From Bartonella kosoyi (GTDB lineage Bacteria > Pseudomonadota > Alphaproteobacteria > Rhizobiales > Rhizobiaceae), in assembly GCF_003606325.2 (NCBI RefSeq), contig NZ_CP031843.2:1054001-1118000 (forward strand): a DNA stretch of 64,000 bases, given 5' to 3'. The notes under the pieces are model-generated. The model made no database searches, was not told the DNA's origin, and was given only the letters and a program-made list of their open reading frames with translations. Shown here one piece after another: positions 50,077-61,376 of this stretch (the first letter of the stretch is position 1; each line of letters begins with the position of its first letter). A program made the translations under genes and the position numbers.

Positions 50077-50470
50077 GGGACGTGGTGAATATTCTTCAGT
50101 TTTCTTGTCGCACCTTATGTCAGTGAAACATATGAGTGTAAATTTCAGGGAAAACTCAATAAGAAGCTTAATTGTGTGAAGGCTGGAGCTATTAGGAGTC
50201 TTCATTCTTTAAGGAAAAGAGGAAGTCAAGGATTGTAAATAAGAGTTTTTTGACAATACATATTAGCAGCAGAAATTAAGTATATTCAATGCTTTTTTAT
50301 TAATGATGTAATTTTTAGTTTTGCTACATCGTTAAAACACGAGCAGATTGCTGGAAGTTTTTTTCAATTTCTTTTGTCAAAGCAAGTTATTGATTTATAA
50401 AAATAATGAATCACTTTGTTATATTGAATGAGAGCTAGGAATATAATATTGCCATTTCATTTCTCTCTTA

Positions 50471-50594
50471 TAATCAAAATCATTTTCTTGCACGTTACAA
50501 GGAAGGGATGCGCCCATGTGGGTGAAAACCATTAAAAAAACAAAAACTTCCTGATAAGTTTTCTAAATAACAAGGATTATCGATAACATTGGGC
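50471..50594 (+). repeat. Dispersed element, copy B
   Basis: Matches 35912-36032 in the same orientation. The left block begins TAATCAAAATC and continues through TTGCACG and ACAAGG to an ATG at 50508. The right block has GGATTATCG and ACATTGGGCG. The frame that is open in copy A is closed by stops here, so coding is not conserved. A hairpin, CTTCACG with CGTGAAG (50661-50682), lies 67 nt after it, without a T-run. Confidence 0.55.
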
Positions 50595-50875
50595 GTTGGA
50601 TACAACGATAGTATGGTTTTTTATCTTTATTTAGTTAAGATTGCAGAATGGGCTTATACTCTTCACGGTTAAGATCGTGAAGGGAAAGAAAGAGCATGAG
50701 AGATATTGCTTTGTTCGTGAATAACATGAAGCGCATTCTTTTTTAGGTATTTTACTTTTTTAAGGAAAATATACTCATTTTTTTCAAAGTTATGGTCAAT
50801 ATAAAATAATAAGAAAATTAGCGTATCGTGCTGTTAGGTGAAAGAATCAAATCATAAAAAAGAATACCAAAAGAT

Positions 50876-52150
50876 TTAGCTTTCTCGCGCAATGGCGCGC
50901 CATCCGATATCACGACGAACAAAGCCTTCTGGCCAATCAATACAATCAACTGCTTCATAAGCACGTTTTTGTGCGTTCGTAATGGTTTTTCCTGTTGCTG
51001 TTATATTGAGAACACGTCCTCCATTTGCAATAAGTTCTCCATTGCGCAATGCGGTACCAGCTTGAAAAACTTTTACATCAGGAAGCGTGTTTACTTTATC
51101 AACGTTACGGATAACGGTTCCTTTTTGGGGAGAGGATGGATAACCATGAGCAGCCATAACAACAGTAAGAGCAGTTTCATCGGACCACTGAAGAGGTTTA
51201 TTTTCAAGCTTTCCTTGAGCTGCGGCAAGAAATATCGGTAGAATATCATCTTTGAGACGCATCATTAAAACTTGACATTCAGGATCACCGAATCGTACAT
51301 TAAATTCAATGAGTTCGGGTCCTTTTTGCGTTATCATCAATCCGACGAAGAGAATGCCTTTAAAGGGGGCACCCATTTCATGCATGCTTTTTAAAGCAGG
51401 TTCAACAATTTCTTTGAGGGTACGATTCACCATTTCTTTGGTCATAATGGGCGCTGGTGAATAAGCTCCCATACCACCGGTGTTCGCTCCCGTATCTCCA
51501 TCTCCCACACGTTTATGATCTTGAGCAGATCCAAAGGGAAGAGCAATTTTACCATCACAAAGACAGAAGAAGCTTGCTTCTTCACCTTCAAGAAAAGATT
51601 CGATAACAATTTTGTTTCCTGCATCTCCAAAGGCACTTTTGAAGCAGGCATCAACGGCGTTCAATGCTTCTTCTATCGTTGTTGCAACCACAACACCTTT
51701 GCCAGCTGCTAAGCCATCTGCTTTAATGACAATAGGAACCCCTCGTTGATGAATGTAAGCTTTGGCTTTCGCCGCATCATTAAAGCATTGGTAACTTGCT
51801 GTAGGAATGTTATTCTTACGACATAAATCTTTTGTAAAAGCTTTTGAACCTTCTAGTTGAGCAGCTTTTTGAGTAGGACCAAATACACAGATGTTAGCCC
51901 TATTAAGAGAGTCAGTTATACCAGCGACCAATGGTGCTTCTGGTCCCACAATCACAAGATCAATAGAATGTGCTTTACAAAAATCAATAACAAGGGGGTG
52001 ATCATCAATGTCTAAATTAATATTTTCACCAAATTCTGCTGTTGCAGGATTTCCAGGAGCGCAATATAACTTTTTCAGCAGTGGTGATGCTGCTATCTTC
52101 CATGCTAAAGCATGTTCTCGTCCACCTGAGCCAATAAGAAGAATATTCAT
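50876..52150 (-). CDS. purD: Phosphoribosylamine--glycine ligase
   Basis: The second step of purine synthesis, joining glycine to phosphoribosylamine with ATP. The 424-residue ATP-grasp protein begins with [17 protein letters not shown] (GSGGREHA at 7-14) and shows [34 protein letters not shown] and [24 protein letters not shown] precedes the ATG at 52150. Monocistronic and divergent from ubiA. Confidence 0.97.
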   Translation of the reverse strand: MNILLIGSGGREHALAWKIAASPLLKKLYCAPGNPATAEFGENINLDIDDHPLVIDFCKAHSIDLVIVGPEAPLVAGITDSLNRANICVFGPTQKAAQLEGSKAFTKDLCRKNNIPTASYQCFNDAAKAKAYIHQRGVPIVIKADGLAAGKGVVVATTIEEALNAVDACFKSAFGDAGNKIVIESFLEGEEASFFCLCDGKIALPFGSAQDHKRVGDGDTGANTGGMGAYSPAPIMTKEMVNRTLKEIVEPALKSMHEMGAPFKGILFVGLMITQKGPELIEFNVRFGDPECQVLMMRLKDDILPIFLAAAQGKLENKPLQWSDETALTVVMAAHGYPSSPQKGTVIRNVDKVNTLPDVKVFQAGTALRNGELIANGGRVLNITATGKTITNAQKRAYEAVDCIDWPEGFVRRDIGWRAIARES

Positions 52151-52237
52151 GGCTTGCTCCTCTCATAAAAGATGATTAATCTCATTTCCTTCTCATAAGA
52201 ATGAAATGTCTCTATCGCAAGACTAAAGGTAAATCAT

Positions 52238-53245
52238 TTGATGAAAAAAAATAAAAATATTCCTCATGTTCAGTCCTATGATAGTCAAGGACGGGTTATG
52301 GATGCATCCTCCAATCAATGGGTCTATAATTTTCTTCCCTGTTCTTTATGGTTTTATGCGCAATTGGCGCGTTGGGATCGGCCTATCGGATGGCAGTTGT
52401 TGATGTGGCCTTGTTTTTGGTCAACAACAATGGCTTTTCTCTCTTATGACATGCATGATAAACCTCTTTTACCAATATTTCTTCATTGGGTTTGGTATCT
52501 TTTTCTTTTTTTTCTAGGATCCATCGCTATGCGAGGGGCAGGATGTACTTGGAATGATCTTGTTGACCATAAAATTGATTCTCAGGTCGAGAGAACGCGT
52601 TCTCGCCCATTACCGACAGGTCATGTGAGTCGGTTTCAGGCAAAAGTTTTTATACTTGTGCAATGTTTGGTTGGTTTAGGTGTTTTATCACAATTTAATA
52701 CGTTTAGTTTTTTTCTAGGTATTTCGTCATTGATAGCTGTTGCGTTTTATCCTTTTATGAAACGCGTCACCTATTGGCCGCAGTTTTTTTTAGGCGTTGC
52801 ATTTAATTGGGGAGCATTAATGGGGTGGGCTGTTGTGTTTGGAAGTTTAAGCTGGGCACCAATTTTACTTTATGTGGGATCAATCTTGTGGACCATAGGA
52901 TACGATACAATCTACGCACATCAAGATAAAGAGGATGATGCTACTGTTGGTATCGGTTCTACGGCACTTCTCTTTGGCAAAGGAACTAAGCGTGCTTTAG
53001 TATTTCTGTATGGTGGTTTTGTCATATTCGTTAGTTTAGCATTTTATTTGGCTAAAGTTCCTCTCTTGAGTTTTTTGGGGATTTTAGCGGCAAGCATTCA
53101 TATGTTTATTCAAATTAAAGTCATTGATATAGATGACAGTTCACAATGCCTCAGGCTTTTCAAGTCTAATTCGCTTATTGGTTTTTTGATTTTTGCTGGT
53201 TTAGTCTGTGGTGGTCTATGGATGATATTTTATCCTGCAGTTTAA
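52238..53245 (+). CDS. ubiA: 4-hydroxybenzoate polyprenyltransferase
   Basis: Attaches the polyprenyl tail to 4-hydroxybenzoate in ubiquinone synthesis, at the inner membrane. The 335-residue protein has the first Asp-rich motif NDLVDHKID (106-114) with RTRSRPLPTG after it, the second YDTIYAHQDKEDD (222-234), and about eight or nine membrane helices. The N-terminal tail of about 40 residues before the first helix is somewhat long. It uses the product of the polyprenyl synthase at 41749-42765. Confidence 0.95.
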   Translation: MMKKNKNIPHVQSYDSQGRVMDASSNQWVYNFLPCSLWFYAQLARWDRPIGWQLLMWPCFWSTTMAFLSYDMHDKPLLPIFLHWVWYLFLFFLGSIAMRGAGCTWNDLVDHKIDSQVERTRSRPLPTGHVSRFQAKVFILVQCLVGLGVLSQFNTFSFFLGISSLIAVAFYPFMKRVTYWPQFFLGVAFNWGALMGWAVVFGSLSWAPILLYVGSILWTIGYDTIYAHQDKEDDATVGIGSTALLFGKGTKRALVFLYGGFVIFVSLAFYLAKVPLLSFLGILAASIHMFIQIKVIDIDDSSQCLRLFKSNSLIGFLIFAGLVCGGLWMIFYPAV

Positions 53246-53784
53246 CAACGCGTTAGCTAAAGTCATACGTTCTATACTGATGAGGAGAGGAATGAAAATG
53301 CAAAGATACTTTCATTGATTTTAAAGTTTATTATTTTTTTCATTTTCACAGTTTGATTGTATTTTACGATTGGTTTTGTTCTAGAACTTTCTTATTCGAA
53401 ATAACAGCTTTGTTAAATTTATTGAAATAAAAATAGGCTTTAGAAGGAATAGACAACTTTTTTAATTGAAAGTGCACTTTCAATGTATTCATTAGAAACA
53501 ACATAGGTACGACTATTTTATGATACTAGGCTTCCTTTGAATATCACTGCTTCCCTTATCAGAAGTTCAAAAGTAAAAGCATCATTTTGCTGAAGACAGC
53601 ATTTTTTCTTCAAGAAGCTTATCGCTAACCTAGTTTCAAGCGATGAAGAACATTATCAACCGACGTTTATAGAAAAATAAAGTTCTTCTTGAAATGAAAT
53701 AAATCACCTCTTTTTAGAATTTAGCAAATAGAAAATCATCATTTAACTGTGAGAAAAAACTTTGTAACGATGAAGCTTGAAGGA
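53246..53784. other. AT-rich intergenic region
   Basis: About 540 bp between convergent ubiA and pdxH. An 8-codon ORF (MKMQRYFH) near 53292 follows a GAGGAGAGGA site. Nothing else is supported. Confidence 0.45.
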
Positions 53785-54408
53785 TTAAGGATAAAGTTTT
53801 TGTCTTTTCCAATTGTTGTGTTCAACACAATCGCGTGTAAAAAGCAGACGATCATGTAGACGAAATGGGCGATCACACCAGAATTCTATAGAAAGGGGTT
53901 TAACACGAAAACCAGACCAATAAGGTGGCCGTGGAATATTGCCTAGAGCATAACGCGCAGTATATTGTGCAATTGCTTTTTCGAGCACAAAACGATTTTC
54001 TAAAGGTTGAGATTGTTTAGATGCCCATGCACCAATTCGACTCCCACGGGGGCGTGATTGGAAATAAGCATCAGCTTCCTGGGGACTGACTTTTTCAACA
54101 ATTCCTCTTATTCTGACCTGACGACGAAGCGATTTCCAATGAAACCCTAAGGATGCTTTCATTGATTTTAAAATTTCTTGTCCTTTACAGCTGTCGTAAT
54201 TGGTATAGAAGACGAAGCCTTGAGGATTATAATCTTTGAGGAGAACCATACGAACATTAGGGAGACCAGTTTCGTCAACTGTTGCAAGTGCCATAGCATT
54301 CGGATCATTTATTTCGCTGATCGTTGCCTCTTCAAGCCACTTTGCAAAAAGTTCAAAAGGTTTTTGCATGTGCATAAAATGATCGTCTGTTGGTATATTA
54401 TCGCTCAT
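53785..54408 (-). CDS. pdxH: Pyridoxamine 5'-phosphate oxidase
   Basis: FMN enzyme making pyridoxal 5'-phosphate. The protein of about 207 residues shows [66 protein letters not shown] and the C-terminal [18 protein letters not shown] and [18 protein letters not shown]. The ATG at 54408 has GGAG at good spacing; a start at 54447 adds 13 residues without support. It diverges from the DnaJ-like gene, with about 330 bp between the two starts. Confidence 0.96.
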   Translation of the reverse strand: MSDNIPTDDHFMHMQKPFELFAKWLEEATISEINDPNAMALATVDETGLPNVRMVLLKDYNPQGFVFYTNYDSCKGQEILKSMKASLGFHWKSLRRQVRIRGIVEKVSPQEADAYFQSRPRGSRIGAWASKQSQPLENRFVLEKAIAQYTARYALGNIPRPPYWSGFRVKPLSIEFWCDRPFRLHDRLLFTRDCVEHNNWKRQKLYP

Positions 54409-54739
54409 AGTATCTCCAAATGTCAGTGAGCATGGACATTTTCTCATTTATTTTTTCATCAAGAAGTAAAGTACCATTTTTTCTTATTTTCAAAAAGCCA
54501 ATGCTTTCATATATTTTTAACAAGTATTTTTAGGGTGGTTTTGTTATTTTTGTATTTAGCATAGACAACAATGAGCTATATTAGATAAATATTTCATTTT
54601 ATCTGGTATTTTAGTTTCTTAATAGACATATAAAGAAAAGAAGAAATTATTCTCTAGAATAGACTGATGAAGCTATAAGGAATATTGAGCGACATATCGG
54701 TTGATATTTTGAAAACGAAAAAATTGAAAAGAGGGCAAC

Positions 54740-55642
54740 ATGCGTGATCCCTACACGATTCTGGGTGTGGCACGTACCGCAAAACCGCAAGAGATTAAAT
54801 CAGCATTTAGAAAATTAGCAAAGAAGTATCATCCAGATCACAATAAAGATGATGCAAAGGCTAAAGAAAAGTTTTCTGAAATTAATCAAGCTTATGAAAT
54901 TATAGGTGATAAAGATAAAAAGGCACAATTTGACCGCGGTGAAATTGATATGGAAGGCAAACCACTTTATCAAGCCTATGGTGCTGGTGAAAATTTTAAC
55001 AATAAACAAAATCCCTTTTCCGGAAGAGCAAAAGGATTTGATTTTTCCTCTTCAGGGGGAGCAAGTTTTGATGCGAGTGATATTTTTCGCGATCTATTTG
55101 GAGGAGGTGGTAGCTTTTCGAATTCCACACACTATAATCGTCCTCAACAAGGAGCTCATGTTCGCGCTAATCTTACCATAACATTAGAGCAGATGGTTGG
55201 CGCAGAAAAGGTGGAAGTTGTTTTTCCTCATGGAAAAAAGTTAAAAATTAAACTTCCTGATTATATTGAAGATGGGCAAACTATTCGTTTGAAAGGTCAG
55301 GGAGAAGAGGTTCCACATGGGCAAGCAGGAGATGCGTTGATAACCATTCAGATTCAAAGACATCCTCGTTTTCGGGTTGAAGGAAGAGCGCTCCATCTTG
55401 ATTTACCCGTTTCTCTTAAACATGCTGTTTTGGGATCAAAAGAGGAAGTTGAGACATTGGAGGGACGTGTGGTTTTGACGATTCCTGCTTGGTCAAGTTC
55501 TGATCGTGTTTTGCGGTTGAAAGGAAAGGGGCTTCGTTTAAAAAATGGTACAAGAGATGATCTTTATGTGCATGTTCGTATTATGTTGCCGGAAGGCGAA
55601 AATGCTGCGCTGGAACAGTTTTTGCGAACGCAAAAAGCTTAA
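54740..55642 (+). CDS. DnaJ-family co-chaperone, CbpA-like
   Basis: A 300-residue J-domain protein. The J domain (about 1-68) has HPD at 31-33, the motif that stimulates DnaK. A Gly/Phe-rich linker follows ([20 protein letters not shown]), then a DnaJ C-terminal domain with [20 protein letters not shown]. The Cys-rich zinc finger of true DnaJ is absent, so this is a type B co-chaperone like CbpA. AGAGGG precedes the ATG. It lies 130 nt upstream of fabI, as in other rhizobia. Confidence 0.9.
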   Translation: MRDPYTILGVARTAKPQEIKSAFRKLAKKYHPDHNKDDAKAKEKFSEINQAYEIIGDKDKKAQFDRGEIDMEGKPLYQAYGAGENFNNKQNPFSGRAKGFDFSSSGGASFDASDIFRDLFGGGGSFSNSTHYNRPQQGAHVRANLTITLEQMVGAEKVEVVFPHGKKLKIKLPDYIEDGQTIRLKGQGEEVPHGQAGDALITIQIQRHPRFRVEGRALHLDLPVSLKHAVLGSKEEVETLEGRVVLTIPAWSSSDRVLRLKGKGLRLKNGTRDDLYVHVRIMLPEGENAALEQFLRTQKA

Positions 55643-55773
55643 TTTTTAAAATTTTGATATATATATAAAGCATAGTTTTTGTTTGATTTTAAACCAATTA
55701 CTTGAAGAAAAAGTTGACCTATGCCATAGGCAGATGAATAATATTCATTTTAAGTAACAATGGGGCAGTGCTG

Positions 55774-56592
55774 ATGGCTAAGGGTAATGGTTTATTGTAT
55801 GGGAAGCGTGGTTTAATTTTGGGGTTGGCCAATAATCGCTCCATCGCTTGGGGAATCGCTAAAGCAGCGAGTGCTGCAGGAGCAGAGCTTGCTTTTACCT
55901 ATCAGGGTGAAGCAATGAAAAAGCGTGTTGAGCCTTTGGCTGAAGAATTAAAGGGGATTGTTTGTGGACATTGTGATGTTTCTGACAGTGCCTCTATTGA
56001 TGCGATCTTTAGAACCATAGAGAAGAAATGGGGCAAACTCGATTTTTTAGTTCATGCTATTGGTTTTTCTGATAAAGATGAATTAAGTGGTCGTTATATT
56101 GATATCAGCGAATCAAATTTTATGATGACTATGAATATTTCTGTTTATTCTCTAACAGCTCTAGCAAAGCGTGCAGAAAAGTTGATGGTAGAGGGTGGGT
56201 CTATCTTAACACTAACCTATTATGGTGCGGAAAAGGTTGTTCCCAATTATAATGTCATGGGGGTTGCCAAAGCTGCTCTTGAAGCGAGCGTGAAATATTT
56301 AGCGGTAGACTTAGGTCCCCAAAAGATTCGTGTTAATGCGATATCTGCTGGGCCGATTAAAACGCTAGCGGCTTCAGGTATTGGTGATTTCCGTTATATT
56401 CTAAAATGGAATGAATATAATGCTCCCTTACGTCGTACGGTGTCAATTGAAGAGGTAGGTGATTCTGCCCTTTATTTTCTTTCGGATTTATCTCGTTCTG
56501 TGACCGGTGAAGTTCATCATGTCGATTCAGGTTATAATATCATCGGTATGAAAGCCGTTGATGCTCCAGATATTTCCGTCGTTAAAGAATAA
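55774..56592 (+). CDS. fabI: Enoyl-[acyl-carrier-protein] reductase (NADH), FabI
   Basis: Reduces the enoyl-ACP double bond in each fatty acid elongation cycle. The 272-residue SDR-fold protein has GLILGLANNRSIAWGIAKA for NADH binding, HAIGFSDKDEL and the catalytic pattern Tyr149, Tyr159 and Lys166 (in LTYYGAEKVVPNYNVMGVAK). VNAISAGPIKTLAASGI follows. The ATG at 55774 has GGGG upstream at about 8 nt; a GTG at 55768 would add two residues. It is the classical target of triclosan-type inhibitors. Confidence 0.96.
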   Translation: MAKGNGLLYGKRGLILGLANNRSIAWGIAKAASAAGAELAFTYQGEAMKKRVEPLAEELKGIVCGHCDVSDSASIDAIFRTIEKKWGKLDFLVHAIGFSDKDELSGRYIDISESNFMMTMNISVYSLTALAKRAEKLMVEGGSILTLTYYGAEKVVPNYNVMGVAKAALEASVKYLAVDLGPQKIRVNAISAGPIKTLAASGIGDFRYILKWNEYNAPLRRTVSIEEVGDSALYFLSDLSRSVTGEVHHVDSGYNIIGMKAVDAPDISVVKE

Positions 56593-56738
56593 GTTTGGTT
56601 TATAGGATTTGTATTGGATAGCGATGATTTGACCAAATTTAAAGTAGCCAAGAATATTTTGAAGTTAAGGAGCTGTTTTGTGTATAGCTCCACATGCGTT
56701 GTTATTGCATATATTTGACAGAGAAACGGATCTTTTTG

Positions 56739-57827
56739 ATGTCGCATAATACATTTGGTCATTTGTTTCGTGTAACAACATGGGGTGAAAGTCATGGAGC
56801 TGCTCTTGGTTGTGTCATTGATGGTTGTCCCCCGGGAATTATTTTTACGCGTGCAGAAATCCAAGCTTATCTCGATAAGCGTAGACCTGGGCAATCCTTA
56901 TATACAACGCAGCGCCGAGAACAAGATCAAGTAGAAATCCTTTCAGGAGCAATTGCTCCAGAAGATGGGGGAACATTCGTTACAACAGGCACACCAATTT
57001 CTCTATTGATTCGAAATACAGATCAACGCTCTCAAGATTATGGAGAAATTGCTCATCAATATCGTCCTGGTCATGCAGATTATACTTATGATGTTAAATA
57101 TGGCATTCGTGATTTTCGAGGGGGAGGGCGTGCTTCAGCACGCGAGACAGCAGCACGTGTTGCGGCTGGTGCGTTGGCTCGTAAAATTGTTCCTGGTTTG
57201 GTTGTACGAGGAGCCGTGATAGCCATTGGTCCCCATAAGATTAATCGTGATCGTTGGGATTGGACAGAGGTTGAGAATAATCCTTTTTTTACAGCTGATG
57301 CAGAGATGGTTCAAATTTTTAGTGATTATATCCGTAAAATTCGTAAAGATGGGACATCTGTTGGTGCGGTTATTGAAATCGTTGCAGAAAATGTTCCGGC
57401 AGGTTTAGGAGCCCCTATTTACGCAAAACTTGATCAAGACATTGCATCATACCTTATGTCAATTAATGCGGTAAAAGGGGTTGAAATTGGTGATGGTTTT
57501 GCGGCAGCCTGCTTGAGGGGAGAAGAAAATGCCGATGAAATGCGGATGGGAAATGACGGAAAACCACTTTTTTTATCCAATCATGCTGGTGGTATTTTAG
57601 GGGGAATATCGAGTGGACAGCCAATTGTTGCACGTTTTGCTGTAAAACCTACGTCATCCATTTTAACACCTCGTCGCTCTGTGGATGTTGATGGTCATGA
57701 TGTAGACGTTATAACGAAGGGACGCCATGATCCATGTGTTGGGATTCGTGCCGTTCCTGTTGGTGAAGCGATGGTTGCTTGTGCACTTGCTGATCATTAT
57801 TTAAGACATCGCGGTCAAGTGGGGTGA
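56739..57827 (+). CDS. aroC: Chorismate synthase
   Basis: The last step of the shikimate pathway; FMN-dependent loss of phosphate from EPSP. The 362-residue protein begins [20 protein letters not shown] (GESHG at 16-20) and shows [53 protein letters not shown] and [19 protein letters not shown]. Earlier in-frame ATG 56694 is not conserved. The following ribB-like gene starts 15 nt downstream on the same strand. Confidence 0.97.
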   Translation: MSHNTFGHLFRVTTWGESHGAALGCVIDGCPPGIIFTRAEIQAYLDKRRPGQSLYTTQRREQDQVEILSGAIAPEDGGTFVTTGTPISLLIRNTDQRSQDYGEIAHQYRPGHADYTYDVKYGIRDFRGGGRASARETAARVAAGALARKIVPGLVVRGAVIAIGPHKINRDRWDWTEVENNPFFTADAEMVQIFSDYIRKIRKDGTSVGAVIEIVAENVPAGLGAPIYAKLDQDIASYLMSINAVKGVEIGDGFAAACLRGEENADEMRMGNDGKPLFLSNHAGGILGGISSGQPIVARFAVKPTSSILTPRRSVDVDGHDVDVITKGRHDPCVGIRAVPVGEAMVACALADHYLRHRGQVG

Positions 57828-57842
57828 TTGAGAAGGTGAATA

Positions 57843-58946
57843 ATGGCGTATAATGAAGAAAAAATTGTTTCTGCGCTGAAAGCTTTTGAATGCGGTGAAA
57901 TTATTGTGGTGACAGATGATGATGACCGTGAAAATGAAGGTGATTTAACGGTTGCTGCAGCGCATTGTACAGAAGAAAAGATGGCATTTATTCTTCGTCA
58001 CACAACGGGTATTGTGTGTACACCTATGCCCAAAAAGGAAGCACAACGATTTAATCTTGCTCCTATGGTACGAGATAATAACTCTGCGCATGGGACGCAA
58101 TTTACGGTTACTGTTGATTTTAAACACGGCATAACAACAGGGATTTCAGCGCATGACCGTACATTAGCGGTGCGTAATCTTGCAAATTCGAGTGCAAGTG
58201 CGGATGATTTTGTTCGTCCAGGGCATGTTTTCCCTCTGATTGCGCATGAAGGGGGGGTTCTCATGCGTTCAGGTCATACGGAAGCCGCTGTTGATTTATG
58301 TCAATTAGCTGGTTTGCCACCGGTTGGTGTTATTGGTGAGTTAGTCAATGATGATGGAAGCGTTAAACATGGCGATCAGATTACCAAATTTGCACAAGAA
58401 CATCGGTTGCATATCATAACGGTTGCAGATTTAATTGCTTACCGACAGCGTAAAGAAATATTGATCAAGCGTGTTGGAGAAATGCCGATTGAAACACCTG
58501 TAGGTCCTGCTATTATTCAAAGTTATCAACTCCCTTGGGAAGCTGTTCAACATATTGCGATTATTTTTGGTGATATCCGTGAGGGAGAGGGTATTCCTGT
58601 GCATTTACGCCATGAAAATATTATAAATGACGTTTTTTGTCAATCTTCAGATATCATGGTGATGATGCAGCGTATGATGGAAAAAGAAAAACGTGGTGTA
58701 TTTGTTTATTTGCGTGAAGGATCTGTTATACAATCAACTATGGGCATTCAAAATATGGCAAGAGACGTTTTAGAAAAACATGTGCAGGCGATTGAACGTG
58801 AAGAAGAATGGCGCAAAATTGGTTTAGGATCGCAGATTTTAAAATATTTAGGAATAGGCTCTGTTATTGTTTATGCTTCTAAAGAGAATCGTTATTTAGG
58901 TTTAGAAGGTTTTGGAATTCGTATATCTAGAACAGATATTTTTTGA
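57843..58946 (+). CDS. ribB: 3,4-dihydroxy-2-butanone 4-phosphate synthase fused to a degenerate GTP cyclohydrolase II domain
   Basis: Makes the four-carbon precursor of riboflavin from ribulose-5-phosphate. The N-terminal domain (about 1-200) is intact: [15 protein letters not shown] with acidic metal ligands, [43 protein letters not shown] and [12 protein letters not shown]. Residues 205-367 resemble GTP cyclohydrolase II in layout, ending GLEGFGIRI, but lack the zinc cysteines (normally C..GD..GS.RCDCG; here [10 protein letters not shown]) and the HEGRGIGL element. So this half is probably inactive. A separate ribA is expected elsewhere. It is 15 nt downstream of aroC. Confidence 0.9.
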   Translation: MAYNEEKIVSALKAFECGEIIVVTDDDDRENEGDLTVAAAHCTEEKMAFILRHTTGIVCTPMPKKEAQRFNLAPMVRDNNSAHGTQFTVTVDFKHGITTGISAHDRTLAVRNLANSSASADDFVRPGHVFPLIAHEGGVLMRSGHTEAAVDLCQLAGLPPVGVIGELVNDDGSVKHGDQITKFAQEHRLHIITVADLIAYRQRKEILIKRVGEMPIETPVGPAIIQSYQLPWEAVQHIAIIFGDIREGEGIPVHLRHENIINDVFCQSSDIMVMMQRMMEKEKRGVFVYLREGSVIQSTMGIQNMARDVLEKHVQAIEREEEWRKIGLGSQILKYLGIGSVIVYASKENRYLGLEGFGIRISRTDIF

Positions 58947-58953
58947 GGTTCAT

Positions 58954-59208
58954 ATGAAAAAAGAGATACAAAAGGGGGATATTACAGCTTTAAGCTTTGA
59001 GCAAGCGCTTAAGCAACTTGAAGTTATTGTTGAAAACTTAGAACGTGGCGATGTGCCTTTGGAACAATCCATTGATATTTATGAACGTGGTGAAGCGCTG
59101 AAAAAACATTGTGAAAAACTCTTGAAGCTTGCTGAGACCAAAGTTGAAAAAATTCAGCTTTTACAGGAAGGTTCTCCAGAAGGTGTAGAGCCGCTTGACG
59201 CTCAATAA
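58954..59208 (+). CDS. xseB: Exodeoxyribonuclease VII small subunit
   Basis: An 84-residue small subunit that binds XseA to form the single-strand exonuclease. [20 protein letters not shown] followed by [20 protein letters not shown] is the family signature; the protein is mostly helical. The ATG at 58954 has GAGG overlapping the preceding stop. It is followed after 244 bp by dxs, a typical alphaproteobacterial order; the gap is larger than usual here. Confidence 0.95.
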   Translation: MKKEIQKGDITALSFEQALKQLEVIVENLERGDVPLEQSIDIYERGEALKKHCEKLLKLAETKVEKIQLLQEGSPEGVEPLDAQ

Positions 59209-59452
59209 TATTAAATATTTTGGGATATTTATTGTGGGGATTAAGGAATGCAATAATCTTAGTTTATAGAAAGCAAATTTTATTGATTTCTTTTTTATAA
59301 AATAAGTTAAAAATGGAAAAGATCATCAATCATCTCAAAGAGAGAAGAGCATTTTTCAGTAAAAAAGATGTAAAGCTCTCAATAAACGAGTAGAAAAAAT
59401 ATATTTTTAATCGTTGCTTTCTCTTGAGCTAAGATAATAGAAAGGAATTTTT

Positions 59453-61360
59453 TTGTCTCAGGTCTTAACACCATTGCTTGACCGTGTTTGTTTCCCGCAA
59501 GATTTGCGGGTATTACCTGAGTCTTATCTGGTACAGTTGGCTAATGAGTTGCGGACCGAAACGATTGATGCGGTTTCTGTAACAGGAGGTCATCTTGGAG
59601 CAGGACTTGGTGTTGTTGAGCTTACAGTTGCATTACATTATATTTTTAATACACCAGAGGATAGGATTATTTGGGATGTTGGTCATCAAACCTATCCACA
59701 CAAAATTTTAACGGGGCGTAGAGAAAAAATTCGCACATTACGTCAAGAGGGCGGGCTATCAGGTTTTACAAAACGTGTAGAGAGTGTGTATGATCCATTT
59801 GGAGCGGGGCACTCATCAACTTCTATTTCGGCAGGGCTTGGCATGGCGGTGGCAAGTGCTTTGAAAGAAGAGACAAAACGCAAAGTCATTGCTGTCATTG
59901 GTGATGGTGCAATGTCTGCGGGTATGGCTTATGAAGCAATGAATAACGCTGGTGCTTTGAATGCACGCTTGATTGTTATTCTAAATGATAACGATATGTC
60001 TATCGCACCGCCTACAGGTTCTATGAGTGCACATCTTGCACGGTTAGTCTCTCGTCCTTCTTATCGTCATTTACGCGAACGCGTAAAAATGTTGAGTGAA
60101 AAATTGCCAAAGTTTTTTTGGGACAAGGCACGTCGTTCAGAGGAGTTTGCGCGTGGCCTTTTGGTAGGGGGAACGTTATTTGATGAGCTTGGCTTTTATT
60201 ATGTTGGCCCCATAGATGGGCACAATTTAGGGCATTTATTGCCTGTTTTAAAAAATGTTCGAGAATACCCTTATGGTCCTGTTTTGGTGCATGTTGTAAC
60301 CCATAAGGGAAAGGGATATCCACCTGCAGAAGCCTCGTCCGATAAATATCATGGTGTTAATCGTTTTGATGTCACGACAGGAAAACAGGTTAAGGCATCA
60401 AGTAATATCTTACCCTATACCAAGGTATTTTCTAAAGCTTTAATAGAAGAGGCATGCCATGATGATAAGATTGTTGGCATAACGGCAGCGATGCCAACAG
60501 GGACAGGACTTGATGCTTTTGCAGAAAAATTTCCTAAAAAGATGTTTGATGTTGGGATTGCTGAGCAACATGCCGTAACTTTTGCGGCCGGACTTGCTTG
60601 TGAAGGGTATAAGCCTTTTGTTGCAATTTATTCTACTTTTTTACAGCGTGCTTATGATCAAATTATTCATGATGTATCAATTCAAAAGTTACCAGTACGT
60701 TTTGCTATTGATAGAGCAGGTTTTGTGGGGGCAGATGGGGCAACGCACGCTGGCAGTTTTGATATTGTTTTTTTGGCTACGCTTCCTGAGTTTGTTGTTA
60801 TGGCGCCTTCAGATGAACTTGAGCTGATGCATATGGTACGTACAGCTGCAGCTTATGATCAGGGGCCCATTTCTTTTCGTTATCCACGTGGTGAAGGTAT
60901 TGGTATAGATTTACCGCAACGTGGGGAGATATTAGAAATTGGAAAAGGGCGTATTCTGCGTGAAGGAAATAGGATCGCTCTGGTTTGTTTTGGAACACGG
61001 ATGTCAGAAGTGTTGCAAGCTGCTGATAGGTTGGGAGCTAAAGGGTTATCGACGACGGTTGCAGATGCACGGTTTGCAAAACCTTTGGATAAGGATTTGA
61101 TGCGTCGTTTAGCACGTGAGCATGAAGTTTTGGTGACAATTGAAGAAGGTGCAATCGGTGGATTTGGAGCGCATTTATTACAATTTTTAGCACAAGAAGG
61201 GCTCTTAGAGCATGGTTTAAAAGTTCGTACACTAAAATTTCCTGATGAATATTTGAATCATGGTTCACCAGAAAAAGTTCTCTCAACGATTGGGCTTGAT
61301 GCTATGGGTATTGTCAACACGGTGTTAACGGTCGTGGGACGCGAGATTCGAATGGAATAG
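59453..61360 (+). CDS. dxs: 1-deoxy-D-xylulose-5-phosphate synthase
   Basis: Thiamine-diphosphate enzyme that starts the MEP isoprenoid pathway from pyruvate and glyceraldehyde-3-phosphate. The 635-residue protein has [36 protein letters not shown], the ThDP motif [18 protein letters not shown] (150-167), [15 protein letters not shown] and [18 protein letters not shown]. It starts with TTG at 59453 preceded by AAAGGA at 6 nt, which fits better than any nearby ATG. The product feeds ubiquinone tail synthesis as well as other isoprenoids. Confidence 0.97.
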   Translation: MSQVLTPLLDRVCFPQDLRVLPESYLVQLANELRTETIDAVSVTGGHLGAGLGVVELTVALHYIFNTPEDRIIWDVGHQTYPHKILTGRREKIRTLRQEGGLSGFTKRVESVYDPFGAGHSSTSISAGLGMAVASALKEETKRKVIAVIGDGAMSAGMAYEAMNNAGALNARLIVILNDNDMSIAPPTGSMSAHLARLVSRPSYRHLRERVKMLSEKLPKFFWDKARRSEEFARGLLVGGTLFDELGFYYVGPIDGHNLGHLLPVLKNVREYPYGPVLVHVVTHKGKGYPPAEASSDKYHGVNRFDVTTGKQVKASSNILPYTKVFSKALIEEACHDDKIVGITAAMPTGTGLDAFAEKFPKKMFDVGIAEQHAVTFAAGLACEGYKPFVAIYSTFLQRAYDQIIHDVSIQKLPVRFAIDRAGFVGADGATHAGSFDIVFLATLPEFVVMAPSDELELMHMVRTAAAYDQGPISFRYPRGEGIGIDLPQRGEILEIGKGRILREGNRIALVCFGTRMSEVLQAADRLGAKGLSTTVADARFAKPLDKDLMRRLAREHEVLVTIEEGAIGGFGAHLLQFLAQEGLLEHGLKVRTLKFPDEYLNHGSPEKVLSTIGLDAMGIVNTVLTVVGREIRME

Positions 61361-61376
61361 AAAATTCGAGTATGAG

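Larger units (their letters stand above)
49959..50875. other. 0.9-kb spacer with hairpins and element copy B
   Basis: No intact gene. It contains a 6-bp hairpin ACGCTG/CAGCGT at 50016-50032, a weak terminator-like hairpin at 50052-50076, the second copy of the dispersed element at 50471-50594 and a 7-bp hairpin at 50661-50682. The right end is the 3' side of purD. Confidence 0.5.
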
